DNA of 11,891 nucleotides from Ignavibacteriales bacterium UBA6490 (lineage in GTDB: Bacteria > Bacteroidota > Ignavibacteria > Ignavibacteriales > Ignavibacteriaceae), in contig DJMM01000115.1 in the NCBI GenBank assembly GCA_002435365.1, positions 1,160-13,050 of the forward strand. The letters are read 5' to 3'. Under the pieces are notes generated by a model that saw only the letters and a program-made list of their open reading frames with translations, had not been told where the DNA came from and ran no database searches. Both the position numbers and the translations under genes were made by a program. Shown piece by piece: positions 1 to 6,700 of this stretch. How positions within the stretch are numbered: position 1 is the first letter of the stretch; every line of letters begins with the position of its first letter.

Positions 1-31
1 GAGGTGAAAACGTTTTTTAAGAGGTATTACC

Positions 32-139
32 ATGAGTTCTTTATTACGCACTTTGTTTTTCTTTTTGCTGGTAACGCAAATTTGTTTTGCTCAGCATTTT
101 AATAAAGTTTTGATACGTAAAAGACATTTTATGGTCTGA
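32..139 (+). CDS. Signal-peptide mini-protein (35 aa), possibly a gene remnant
   Basis: A 35-codon ORF starts with ATG six to seven bases after an AAGAGGT Shine-Dalgarno-like stretch (19-25). The product begins MSSLLRTLFFFLLVTQICFA, a convincing signal peptide: basic n-region, hydrophobic core, and a CFA|Q signal-peptidase-like site after residue 20. Only 15 residues follow (QHFNKVLIRKRHFMV), rich in Lys, Arg and His. Translation stops 33 bp before a strong terminator, so the transcript unit ends right here. I recognise no family. It could be a real short secreted basic peptide, or the 5' remnant of a larger secreted-protein gene whose body was deleted and whose terminator was kept. A second frame is open from the left edge to a TAA at 100-102 (33 codons) and could be the tail of an upstream gene, but its product does not look like a conserved C-terminus. 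Confidence 0.4.
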   Translation: MSSLLRTLFFFLLVTQICFAQHFNKVLIRKRHFMV

Positions 140-172
140 AAAGAAGGTTCTAATTGAGTTAATTTTGCGAGC

Positions 173-207
173 AAAGCCCCGGTTAAAAATTCCGGGGCTT
201 TTTATTT
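173..207 (+). terminator. Strong rho-independent terminator
   Basis: A perfect 10-bp stem, AAAGCCCCGG (173-182) with CCGGGGCTTT (192-201), encloses a 9-nt AT-rich loop and is followed by TTTATTT. It ends the transcript carrying the mini-ORF at 32-139 and/or any gene to the left of the window. The A run on the left arm may allow some termination from the other strand as well. Confidence 0.9.
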
Positions 208-253
208 AATAAATTCAGTGGGGTATAATGTAGTATTATATTTTCATCCTGAT

Positions 254-278
254 AATAAAAGCGGAGCTGACGCCCCGC
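254..278 (-). terminator. Rho-independent terminator of the fasciclin gene
   Basis: Read on the minus strand, the hairpin GCGGGG-CGTCAG-CTCCGC (278 down to 261; six pairs including one G-U) is followed by TTTTATT (260-254). It lies 16 bp beyond the stop of the fasciclin lipoprotein gene and faces the plus-strand terminator at 173-207. This is the normal arrangement between convergent units. Confidence 0.75.
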
Positions 279-293
279 ATTTATAATTTGAAT

Positions 294-857
294 TTACTTA
301 GTACTGGCGGATGACATGGGGACAATTACATTATCAATTACATGGATAACACCATTCTTAGCCCTTATATCAGTATCAAGAATCCTGGCGAATTTATTGC
401 TGTTGCCTATATAGGCATTGCCATCCATCACCTTTACATAAGCAAACTGTTCCAGAAGAGTTATAACTTTCCCGGAAGCAAGCACATTCTTTGCATACTT
501 TAATCCGGGGGCCACATGGTATAATAAAACTGTGGTAACAAGCGCTTCATTACCGGGGACCAGAACTGAATCAAAGTCTGCAAATCCTAATGCCCAGGCC
601 AGTGAATCAAATGCAGCATTGACCGGAGCAAAAACCGTTAGCTGCCGGTTTGAACTAAGCGCACCAACCAGATCTGTATATAACACGGCATTTACAAGAT
701 TTGAAAAATTAGTGTCTGCAAGAGCAATTTCAACTATCGATAGTTCTCCGGGTCTCTTTTCCAGTTGCATATCAGCAGATACTGGACTTTCAGTCTGCTC
801 AGAACATCCCGCAAAAATCAGGGCCAGAAAAACCATTGAACTTAAGAATTTCTTCAT
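294..857 (-). CDS. Fasciclin (FAS1) domain lipoprotein
   Basis: The protein has 187 aa. Residues 1-17 form a lipoprotein signal with lipobox I-F-A-G-C18, so the mature protein should be lipid-anchored to the cell envelope, probably the outer membrane. One FAS1 domain fills about residues 38-180. The H1 motif is seen at 74-83 (TVFAPVNAAF), the central YH motif at 113-118 (YHVAPG) and the H2 motif at 168-180 (NGVIHVIDNVIVP). The length fits a single-domain bacterial FAS1 protein. FAS1 domains are generally adhesion or surface-interaction modules, and the ligand here is unknown. The ATG start is supported by GAGGAA three bases upstream (861-866). The gene is a single unit: it has its own terminator at 254-278 and a candidate -7 box TATATTTG upstream. 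The family call is firm; the biological role is not. Confidence 0.93.
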   Translation of the reverse strand: MKKFLSSMVFLALIFAGCSEQTESPVSADMQLEKRPGELSIVEIALADTNFSNLVNAVLYTDLVGALSSNRQLTVFAPVNAAFDSLAWALGFADFDSVLVPGNEALVTTVLLYHVAPGLKYAKNVLASGKVITLLEQFAYVKVMDGNAYIGNSNKFARILDTDIRAKNGVIHVIDNVIVPMSSASTK

Positions 858-1229
858 TTTTTCCTCAATTTATGATTATATATTTTAGTGTGTTTCTTAT
901 TTTCCCTCTGGGAGGAAATACAGTACAAATATAATCATCAGCGGGGTTCTGGCTTTTGATGCGGGTCAAATCAATTTATTGATTTTTGTCAAGAATCGAA
1001 TTATGCAAAAGAAATGCTTTAAATAACTGAATTGAGAAAAAATATTTATAGCATAGATTCATCCGACGATAATCGGTATTGACTACTTTCTAATCTTTAC
1101 TCCTAATTTGGATCTGTTGTGCAATATTTAACAACTTCAATAATAATAATAACATTGGAACGGCAGTATTAAGCAAAGCAATACCTGCAATATTTTGCTT
1201 TTCCCCTGATGTCTGAAATATCCGGATTT
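858..1229. other. Intergenic region without a gene (372 bp)
   Basis: This AT-rich stretch lies between two minus-strand genes and contains no ORF that looks coding on either strand. It holds the leader and -7 box of the fasciclin gene at its left end. At its right end, 1171-1200 forms an imperfect hairpin (AAGCAA with TTGCTT outside, AATA with TATT inside) downstream of the 274-aa gene. That hairpin lacks a clear T-tract on the minus strand, so I do not call it a terminator. Confidence 0.6.
926..933 (-). promoter_or_regulatory. Candidate Bacteroidota-type -7 box for the fasciclin gene
   Basis: Read on the minus strand, 933-926 is TATATTTG, an exact match to the Bacteroidota -7 consensus TAnnTTTG. 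It lies 69 bp upstream of the fasciclin ATG. No TTG-type -33 element lies at the usual 17-23 bp upstream (the nearest TTTG is 33 bp away), so the call rests on one box. The predicted 5' leader would include a small hairpin: TTT, a bulge, then CCTC-TGG-GAGG and AAA at 901-918, seven pairs around a 3-nt loop. Such a hairpin near the 5' end could stabilise the mRNA. Confidence 0.35.
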
Positions 1230-2054
1230 TTACTTCAGTTCACTCAGCCATGCCTGTGCAAATTTTCTCGCTGCCTCGGTTGTTTCTTTACCGGCCCTGA
1301 AGCATAATTTCCAGGTGTTATTTTTTCTCTCGTATTCCTGCTTCACAAAAAGTGTTCTCCCTTTTTCATCGATGGCAGTCTGAGCTTTGAAATCTACATC
1401 TTTTGACACTTCAAGAAATGAATTCAGCCATGTTTTTACCAGGAAATCTGGTTTGCCGACCGGATACTTTGCTTCCCACTCTGCGACATCTTTTTTATGC
1501 TGCTCCATCTGCTGTTCATATGCCTGCTTCATATAATCATCCATTTCAGCATTATAGGCAGAATTATCAGGATTTTCGAGCTCTTTTAACTGCTCTTCCA
1601 TCATCTTGATGGATTCATCATAAATGTTTTTCTGATCCGCCGGCAGTGAAGTTTTGGCCTTCTTCATCTCCTCAATACTTTTTTTAATGCTCTGCTTGTT
1701 TTCCGCGTTCAACTGCTCCATTGTTTTCGGTTTTTCAGGAACAGCAGGTTTTTTTGATTCCCGGTACCGGTTGAATCGTTTATTAAAATCTTCAGAGGTT
1801 AAGTAATTTTTTACATAATTACCTATAACCTCAACCTGGGCAGCCCTTTCGCCCGCGGCAATACTTTTAAGTTTCTTGATGCTCGGTATATAATATGATC
1901 CTGAACTCAGATTGGAAAAAATAGTACTGCTGGCGTCATTTTCATCCAGTTGCATGATCTGCAGTAAACGGTTGGCACGTTCATCGAAAATCCGTCCCGC
2001 ATAAAATCCTGCTGCAATGAACAGCAGGGCAGAAATCAAAAGAACTTTTTTCAT
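1230..2054 (-). CDS. Uncharacterised exported or membrane-anchored protein with a charged helical middle (274 aa)
   Basis: I do not recognise the family. Residues 1-20 form an N-terminal signal peptide or uncleaved anchor (KK then VLLISALLFIAAGFYAG); there is no lipobox. Residues about 22-90 look folded and mixed. Residues about 95-195 are highly charged and mostly helical, with Pro-rich KKPAVPEKPK at 101-110 and Glu/Lys/Gln/Met-rich heptad-like stretches at 111-160 and 168-193, suggesting a coiled coil or long helical hairpin. Residues 200-274 form a compact C-terminal part ending in a helix, with Trp at 209, 248 and 269 and the only Cys at 251. The ATG start is supported by AGAGGA at 2061-2066. 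It probably acts in the periplasm or as an inner-membrane-tethered protein; no catalytic motif is visible. It lies on the same strand as the T9SS cargo gene, but a 180-bp gap with a terminator separates them, so it is not clearly in an operon. Confidence 0.85.
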   Translation of the reverse strand: MKKVLLISALLFIAAGFYAGRIFDERANRLLQIMQLDENDASSTIFSNLSSGSYYIPSIKKLKSIAAGERAAQVEVIGNYVKNYLTSEDFNKRFNRYRESKKPAVPEKPKTMEQLNAENKQSIKKSIEEMKKAKTSLPADQKNIYDESIKMMEEQLKELENPDNSAYNAEMDDYMKQAYEQQMEQHKKDVAEWEAKYPVGKPDFLVKTWLNSFLEVSKDVDFKAQTAIDEKGRTLFVKQEYERKNNTWKLCFRAGKETTEAARKFAQAWLSELK

Positions 2055-2163
2055 GGTAATTCCTCTGTCGCTGAAAAATTAAAATTTATAAAAAAGAACT
2101 TTAAAAAATTTATGATATTAATTTACTTAAAATTAACTTGCAAATAACCCGATTTATTTTCTT

Positions 2164-2186
2164 AAAAAAGGTCACTGCTCCGACCT
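2164..2186 (-). terminator. Rho-independent terminator of the T9SS cargo gene
   Basis: On the minus strand, AGGTCG (2186-2181), loop GAGCAG and TGACCT (2174-2169) form a six-pair stem with one G-U pair. The stem runs straight into a T run (A2169-A2164 on the plus strand). It lies about 50 bp past the stop of the T9SS cargo gene and separates it from the 274-aa gene. The stem is short, so termination may be partial. Confidence 0.6.
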
Positions 2187-2234
2187 GATATATTCACGGG
2201 CTTCGCAGTCTACAGCAGAATAATATAATTTACA

Positions 2235-3077
2235 TTATTTGATCAGGATTAATTTTCTGGTTTCTGTAAAAGAACCTGCCTGAAGCCGGTAATAATAAAC
2301 TCCGCTTGGATAACCGGCTGCATTCCACTCCCGGGTATAATTTCCGGACGATAATTCTTCTGAAATTAAAGTTGAGATTTCTCTCCCCAGGTTATCGAAG
2401 ATCTTCAAAGTTACGGATGCTTTCTCCGGAATAAAGAATGAAATATTTGTTGCAGGATTAAAAGGATTCGGATAATTTTGTTCGAGTTTGTAATCGCTTT
2501 CCAGCTGCTGCTCATCAACTGCAGTGATATTATTTGCAAGGAAAACATCATCAATATACAGGTACGACCATACACTGTTTGCCGCTTCGGCCTTGAATAC
2601 AATCTGTACAGTCTGACCTGCCAATAGTGTTAAATCAATATAAGCAGCTGTCCATTCATGAAGATCCTTGTATTGACACAGATAATCGTAATAAATTTCC
2701 TGGTTATTGATAAGGATTGAGATTTTTGCACCTACGAACAATCCTGAACATTCAGAATTGGAAGATGACCGGGTCTGGATGTAACAGCCGAGATAGAGTG
2801 GAGAAATATTAGGAAGCGTTACATTCTGCCCGATAGCATTTATTTCGTAACTATATCCCCCAATTCTTCCCATCCATTCTCCTGAACGGGGATTTACCGC
2901 CGGTTCAATTGAAGTCGATGCAAAAAAATTTCCTGTCCCGATAAGTGTATATCCACCCTGTGAAGCTTCAATCCATCCAGCGCTGCGGCCGGATTCAAAA
3001 TTTCCGTTGACAATCTGTGAGTATGTACCTGATGCGAACAGTAACCAACCAATGAAAATAAAAAATATTTTTTTCAA
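2235..3077 (-). CDS. Secreted beta-sandwich protein with T9SS type A sorting domain
   Basis: The protein has 280 aa. Residues 1-20 are a Sec signal peptide (MKKIFFIFIGWLLFASGTYS|Q). Residues about 21-183 look like a jelly-roll beta-sandwich of the carbohydrate-binding type: it opens with IVNGNFESG...GW (22-35) and closes with YLYIDDVFL (172-180), as CBM4/9-like modules and similar folds often do. Cys 98, 110 and 134 could allow a disulfide. Residues about 198-280 are a Por-secretion C-terminal sorting domain: NYPNPFNPAT (201-210), the beta-strand block VTLKIFDNLGREI, GVYYYRL (259-265) and a terminal KLILIK. This domain routes the protein through T9SS and is normally cleaved on surface attachment. 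The start is TTG: AGGAG lies seven bases upstream and no in-frame ATG is near. No catalytic domain is seen, so it is probably a binding or surface protein. The ligand is unknown. Confidence 0.92.
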   Translation of the reverse strand: MKKIFFIFIGWLLFASGTYSQIVNGNFESGRSAGWIEASQGGYTLIGTGNFFASTSIEPAVNPRSGEWMGRIGGYSYEINAIGQNVTLPNISPLYLGCYIQTRSSSNSECSGLFVGAKISILINNQEIYYDYLCQYKDLHEWTAAYIDLTLLAGQTVQIVFKAEAANSVWSYLYIDDVFLANNITAVDEQQLESDYKLEQNYPNPFNPATNISFFIPEKASVTLKIFDNLGREISTLISEELSSGNYTREWNAAGYPSGVYYYRLQAGSFTETRKLILIK

Positions 3078-3084
3078 GTTATTG

Positions 3085-3089
3085 CTCCT
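3085..3089 (-). promoter_or_regulatory. Ribosome binding site that fixes the TTG start of the T9SS cargo gene
   Basis: AGGAG on the minus strand, followed by seven bases and then TTG at 3077-3075. The codons before TTG contain no ATG or GTG, and the signal peptide begins exactly at this TTG (MKKIFF). The non-ATG start is therefore well supported. Confidence 0.8.
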
Positions 3090-3127
3090 AAGGATTCATT
3101 CTTTAATAATTTTGACTGTGCAGTGGC

Positions 3128-3159
3128 GAAATATATGTGGGCGTTATTTAATAAGCAAT
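3128..3159 (-). promoter_or_regulatory. Candidate Bacteroidota-type promoter of the T9SS cargo gene
   Basis: On the minus strand, ATTG (3159-3156), a 20-bp spacer and TATATTTC (3135-3128) match the Bacteroidota layout TTTG-N19/20-TAnnTTTG with one mismatch in each box. Transcription would start near 3120 and give a leader of about 40 nt with the AGGAG site. This is pattern matching only. Confidence 0.45.
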
Positions 3160-3289
3160 AGTTAATAATTATGAAATAAAATAATAATTGAAATATGAAA
3201 CAAATTAATTTTATGGGTGTCAGAACTAAATATTTAACTTTTAATCAACTCAAATAATCTTCTCAGGTCCAGATCTGTTTCATGTCCGG

Positions 3290-3308
3290 TTTATCCTCTT
3301 TTTATCCT
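3290..3308 (+). repeat. Tandem direct repeat TTTATCCT-N3-TTTATCCT
   Basis: Two identical 8-bp units begin 11 bp apart, about one helical turn, so a protein could bind both on the same DNA face. The 6-bp core TTATCC or its complement recurs at 3346-3351, 3497-3502 and 3581-3586. This is a candidate operator for the AraC-type domain of the neighbouring hybrid sensor, which is an inference. Confidence 0.35.
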
Positions 3309-3416
3309 GCTCAATTATAAGATGAATAAGCGAGAGACAAGTTTGGGATAATGTGTCTTTGCATAGTTGATTAACTCTTTCAGATTGACTCATATTTTAA
3401 GAAATACGAATATCAG

Positions 3417-3431
3417 ATCACTTTATGTGAT
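3417..3431. promoter_or_regulatory. Operator-like palindrome ATCAC-TTTAT-GTGAT
   Basis: Perfect 5-bp arms surround a 5-nt spacer in the divergent intergenic region, 270 bp before the sensor gene start. Symmetric 15-bp sites like this suit a dimeric helix-turn-helix regulator. It has no T-tract and no CRP-type outer TGTGA order, so the binder is unknown. Confidence 0.25.
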
Positions 3432-3685
3432 ATAAATCATAAAAAGTTTTTATCTTTTAATAATTCTGCTGTGCTTGAAACAAGAATTTGTGTAATTTAT
3501 CCAATATTAAAAAATACTTATTCAATCGAAAGAACAGTTATAAAAATTGCATTTTCAGATCCTTTCTGGTCAGTTTGGTTGGATAAGAATTTAAGGTGCG
3601 TGCATATCAGACGCAGCGATTCACACTGGTTTTAATCTATCTGGTATGTTTTTATTGTTAGGTAAATAAGATTCCAAATAATTAC

Positions 3686-3690
3686 AGGAG
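3686..3690 (+). promoter_or_regulatory. Ribosome binding site for the TTG start of the hybrid sensor gene
   Basis: AGGAG is followed by ten bases and then TTG at 3701. An ATG directly abutting the site (3691) is in another frame and ends after 26 codons. The long frame has no other start codon between its upstream TAG (3659-3661) and the signal peptide, so TTG is the only workable start. Confidence 0.65.
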
Positions 3691-3700
3691 ATGTCTTCCG

Positions 3701-6700
3701 TTGTTCAGGTTTTCGGTCTTTTTACTCTGCTCATTTGTAAATTTATTTTCACAGCCGCTGTACTTCAATAAGCTTACCAAAGCTGATGGTCTATCCAATA
3801 ATTTGATTTATGATGTTTTACAGGACCGGACCGGGTTTATATGGTTTGGAACGGATGATGGATTAAATAGTTATAACGGCTATACTTTTCAGGTGTTCAG
3901 AAATGATCCGAAAGATGAAAATACAATCTCAGATAATTCGGTCTGGGCACTTTGTGAGGATGACAGCGGTAAATTATGGATGGGGACAAAAAGCGGCTGG
4001 CTGAACTGTTATGACCCGGTGTACAATAAATTCAGTAAATGGAAAATCAGTTCCGACATTTCTCTCGAAAATTCGATTACATATATTATTGAAGACAGCA
4101 GGAATAAAATCTGGTTCGGCACTTACAGAAGCGGTTTATACTTCTTTGATCCGTCAACCGGGGGGATAAGGAACTGGAGAAATAACGGGGATGACGATAA
4201 ATCTCTCAGCAGCAATTTTGTTTCTTCAATTCTCGAGGATAACCTCGGCAGGATCTGGATCGGTACATATAATGGATTAAATGTAATTAATCCCGGTCAT
4301 ATGGAAAGTGGTTTTGTCAGGTTCTTTAATCAGCCTGGCAGAACAGACTGTCTGAGCGATAATCTTGTCTGGCAGCTATCTCAGTCACCCTTTGATTCAG
4401 ATTTAATATGGATTGGAACGGCAAACGGTTTAACCACCCTCCGCACTGATAATATGCTCTTTACTCAGAAGAAGTTACTTAATCCTGAAGAACTGCAGTT
4501 CGGATTTTCCACAGGTACGGTAATCGAAGAAATTGTGGATAATGAAAAAATTATATGGATTGATTCCTATGCCGGCCTTGTATATATGAATGAGCATAAA
4601 GGCATTATAGAAAGATTCGTGTCCGACAAGAATAGCAGAGGGTCGCTGGTGAGCAACAGGATTAACCGTATGATTAAGGACCGGACCGGAAACCTTTGGC
4701 TTGCAACAAGTAACGGTGTTAATTATCTGCCGCTCAAATCAGCTGAGATGCATACACTGACAAATAAGCTAGATTTTCAGGGGTCGTCAGAACTAGATAA
4801 AATCAATATAACGGCGATATCTAAAACAGGAGATTCCAGATTATGGTTTGGAACCGATGATGGATTATTTAATACTTATAAAACCGGAAACAGGACTTTA
4901 GTCGAAAAATTTAAAGGTGCCAACAAATTAAATGTGTGGTGCCTGGCCCCAGGCATAAATGATGAACTCTGGATCGGCACGTACGGACAGGGTTTGTATA
5001 AACTCGATTCGAAACAGGATATAATAAAGAAAATCCCGGTTGATTTTCCGGGAAGCAGAACAAGATCTGTAGATTATATCAAGAGTGCTTATTATGATGA
5101 CGAAAATAATTTATGGCTTGGATTCTGGGGAGCCGGACTGGGCCGACTCAGTTTGAAGGACGGATCATTCAAGTTCTGGCTCAATGATCCCTCAAATTCT
5201 GAAAGTCTGAGCTTTAATGATGTATGGACAATTTATCAGGACAGCAGGAATTCCCTATGGGTGGGGACAAACGGTGGGGGATTGAACCTGCTTGCAGACA
5301 GGGAAAACGGGATATTCTACCACTGGAATGCTGAGGAAAAACGAAAATTTCACTTAAGCAGCAACAGCATCTATTCGATTTGTGAGTCGAAAGTGAAAAC
5401 CGGTACAGAATCATCGGATGAAATAATACTTTGGGTGGGAACGAGTAACGGGTTGAACAGACTGACCCTCAAATACAATGGAAATCCCGGAGCTGCTCCT
5501 GAAGTTACAGGAATAAAGAGATTTACAGTTGATGACGGACTTGCTGATAATTCAGTAAAAAGCATTATTGAAGACAACAATGGTGATTTATGGCTGGGAA
5601 CTAGTTCGGGAATTTCAATGTACAGTATAAAATCCGGCTGGTTTGTAAATTATAATAATATCCTTGGTACTGAGAGTTCCGATTTTAATTATTCATCTGC
5701 GTTCAGCAATGATAACGGAATTCTGTTTATGGGGAGCAATTCAGGGCTGAGTTATTTCTGCCTGAAAAACTCTCCACCGTCAGATATCAACCCAACAGTT
5801 GTTATTACAGATTTTCAGATATTCAACAAATCCGTTATACCTGGTAAAAATTCCCCACTGCAAAAAAATATCCATTATACAGATCAGATTACCCTTTTCA
5901 ATGATCAGAATGTATTTTCTTTTCAGTTTGCAGCACTCGATTATTCTTCGCATGGATCTGTTCAATACTCCTATATAATGGAAGGATTTGATGCTGACTG
6001 GATAAAATGCGGAAACAGGAGATTCGCCACATATACAAATCTTAATCCCGGTGAATATATTTTTAAAGTGAAATCTACAAACGGGGAGGGTATATGGAAC
6101 AGTAGTTACGCTGAAATTAAAGTTAATATACTGCCTCCCTGGTGGCAGACCGCATGGGCTATCGGTCTATATATAGTTGTATTTATACTTGGAGCGTGGG
6201 GAATTATCAGATTTCAGATAAACAGGGTGAGTCTGCGGCACGAATTAAAAATGCGCGAGTTTGAATCGCATCACCTGCGTGAAATTGAAAGTATGAAATC
6301 AAGATTTTTTGCAAACCTTTCGCACGAATTCCGTACTCCACTGATGTTGATAAAGGGACCACTGGAGCAGCTGATCAGCGGCAGGGTAAAAATCAATCTT
6401 ACAGAATATTATAAAATGATCCTGCGAAATGCAGAAAAGCTTCAAAAACTGATCGATGAGATGCTGGAGCTTTCACAGCTCGAGGCAGAGTCAATTCCGC
6501 TTCATAAGCAGCAGCAGGATATTGTAAAACTTGTGAAATCATTTACATCTGCTTTTATTCCGGCTGCAGAGCAATCCCGGATAAATTTAAGTTTTAATTC
6601 ATCTGTTGAAAATATAGTGGCAATGATTGATAAGGAGAAACTTGAAAAAATTATTACAAATCTTCTTAGCAATGCTTTTAAATTCACGCCCGATGGGGGA

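Larger units (their letters stand above)
3078..3700. other. Divergent regulatory region (623 bp) without a gene
   Basis: This AT-rich region lies between the minus-strand T9SS cargo gene and the plus-strand hybrid sensor gene. No coding ORF is evident on either strand. It holds the cargo-gene promoter near its left end, an 11-bp-spaced direct repeat of TTTATCCT (3290-3297 and 3301-3308) with further TTATCC/GGATAA copies at 3346, 3497 and 3581, and the palindrome ATCAC-N5-GTGAT at 3417-3431. For the sensor gene the best -7 match is TATGTTTT near 3645 (one mismatch to TAnnTTTG) without a clear -33 box. A region this long upstream of a sensor-regulator is consistent with autoregulation. Confidence 0.5.

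Noticed and set aside
1..102. C-terminal tail of an upstream gene in frame 1
   Set aside because: Thirty-three open codons are easily expected by chance, and the overlapping ORF at 32-139 has a better ribosome site and a real signal peptide.
532..888. Plus-strand 118-codon ORF
   Set aside because: It is antisense to the fasciclin gene, whose FAS1 motifs and lipobox are unmistakable; the plus-strand product resembles no family.
1171..1200. Hairpin AAGCAA...TTGCTT as terminator of the 274-aa gene
   Set aside because: The stem is weak and interrupted, and there is no T-tract on the minus strand.
3691..3771. ATG start directly after AGGAG upstream of the sensor gene
   Set aside because: It is in a different frame, has zero spacing to the ribosome site and ends after 26 codons.
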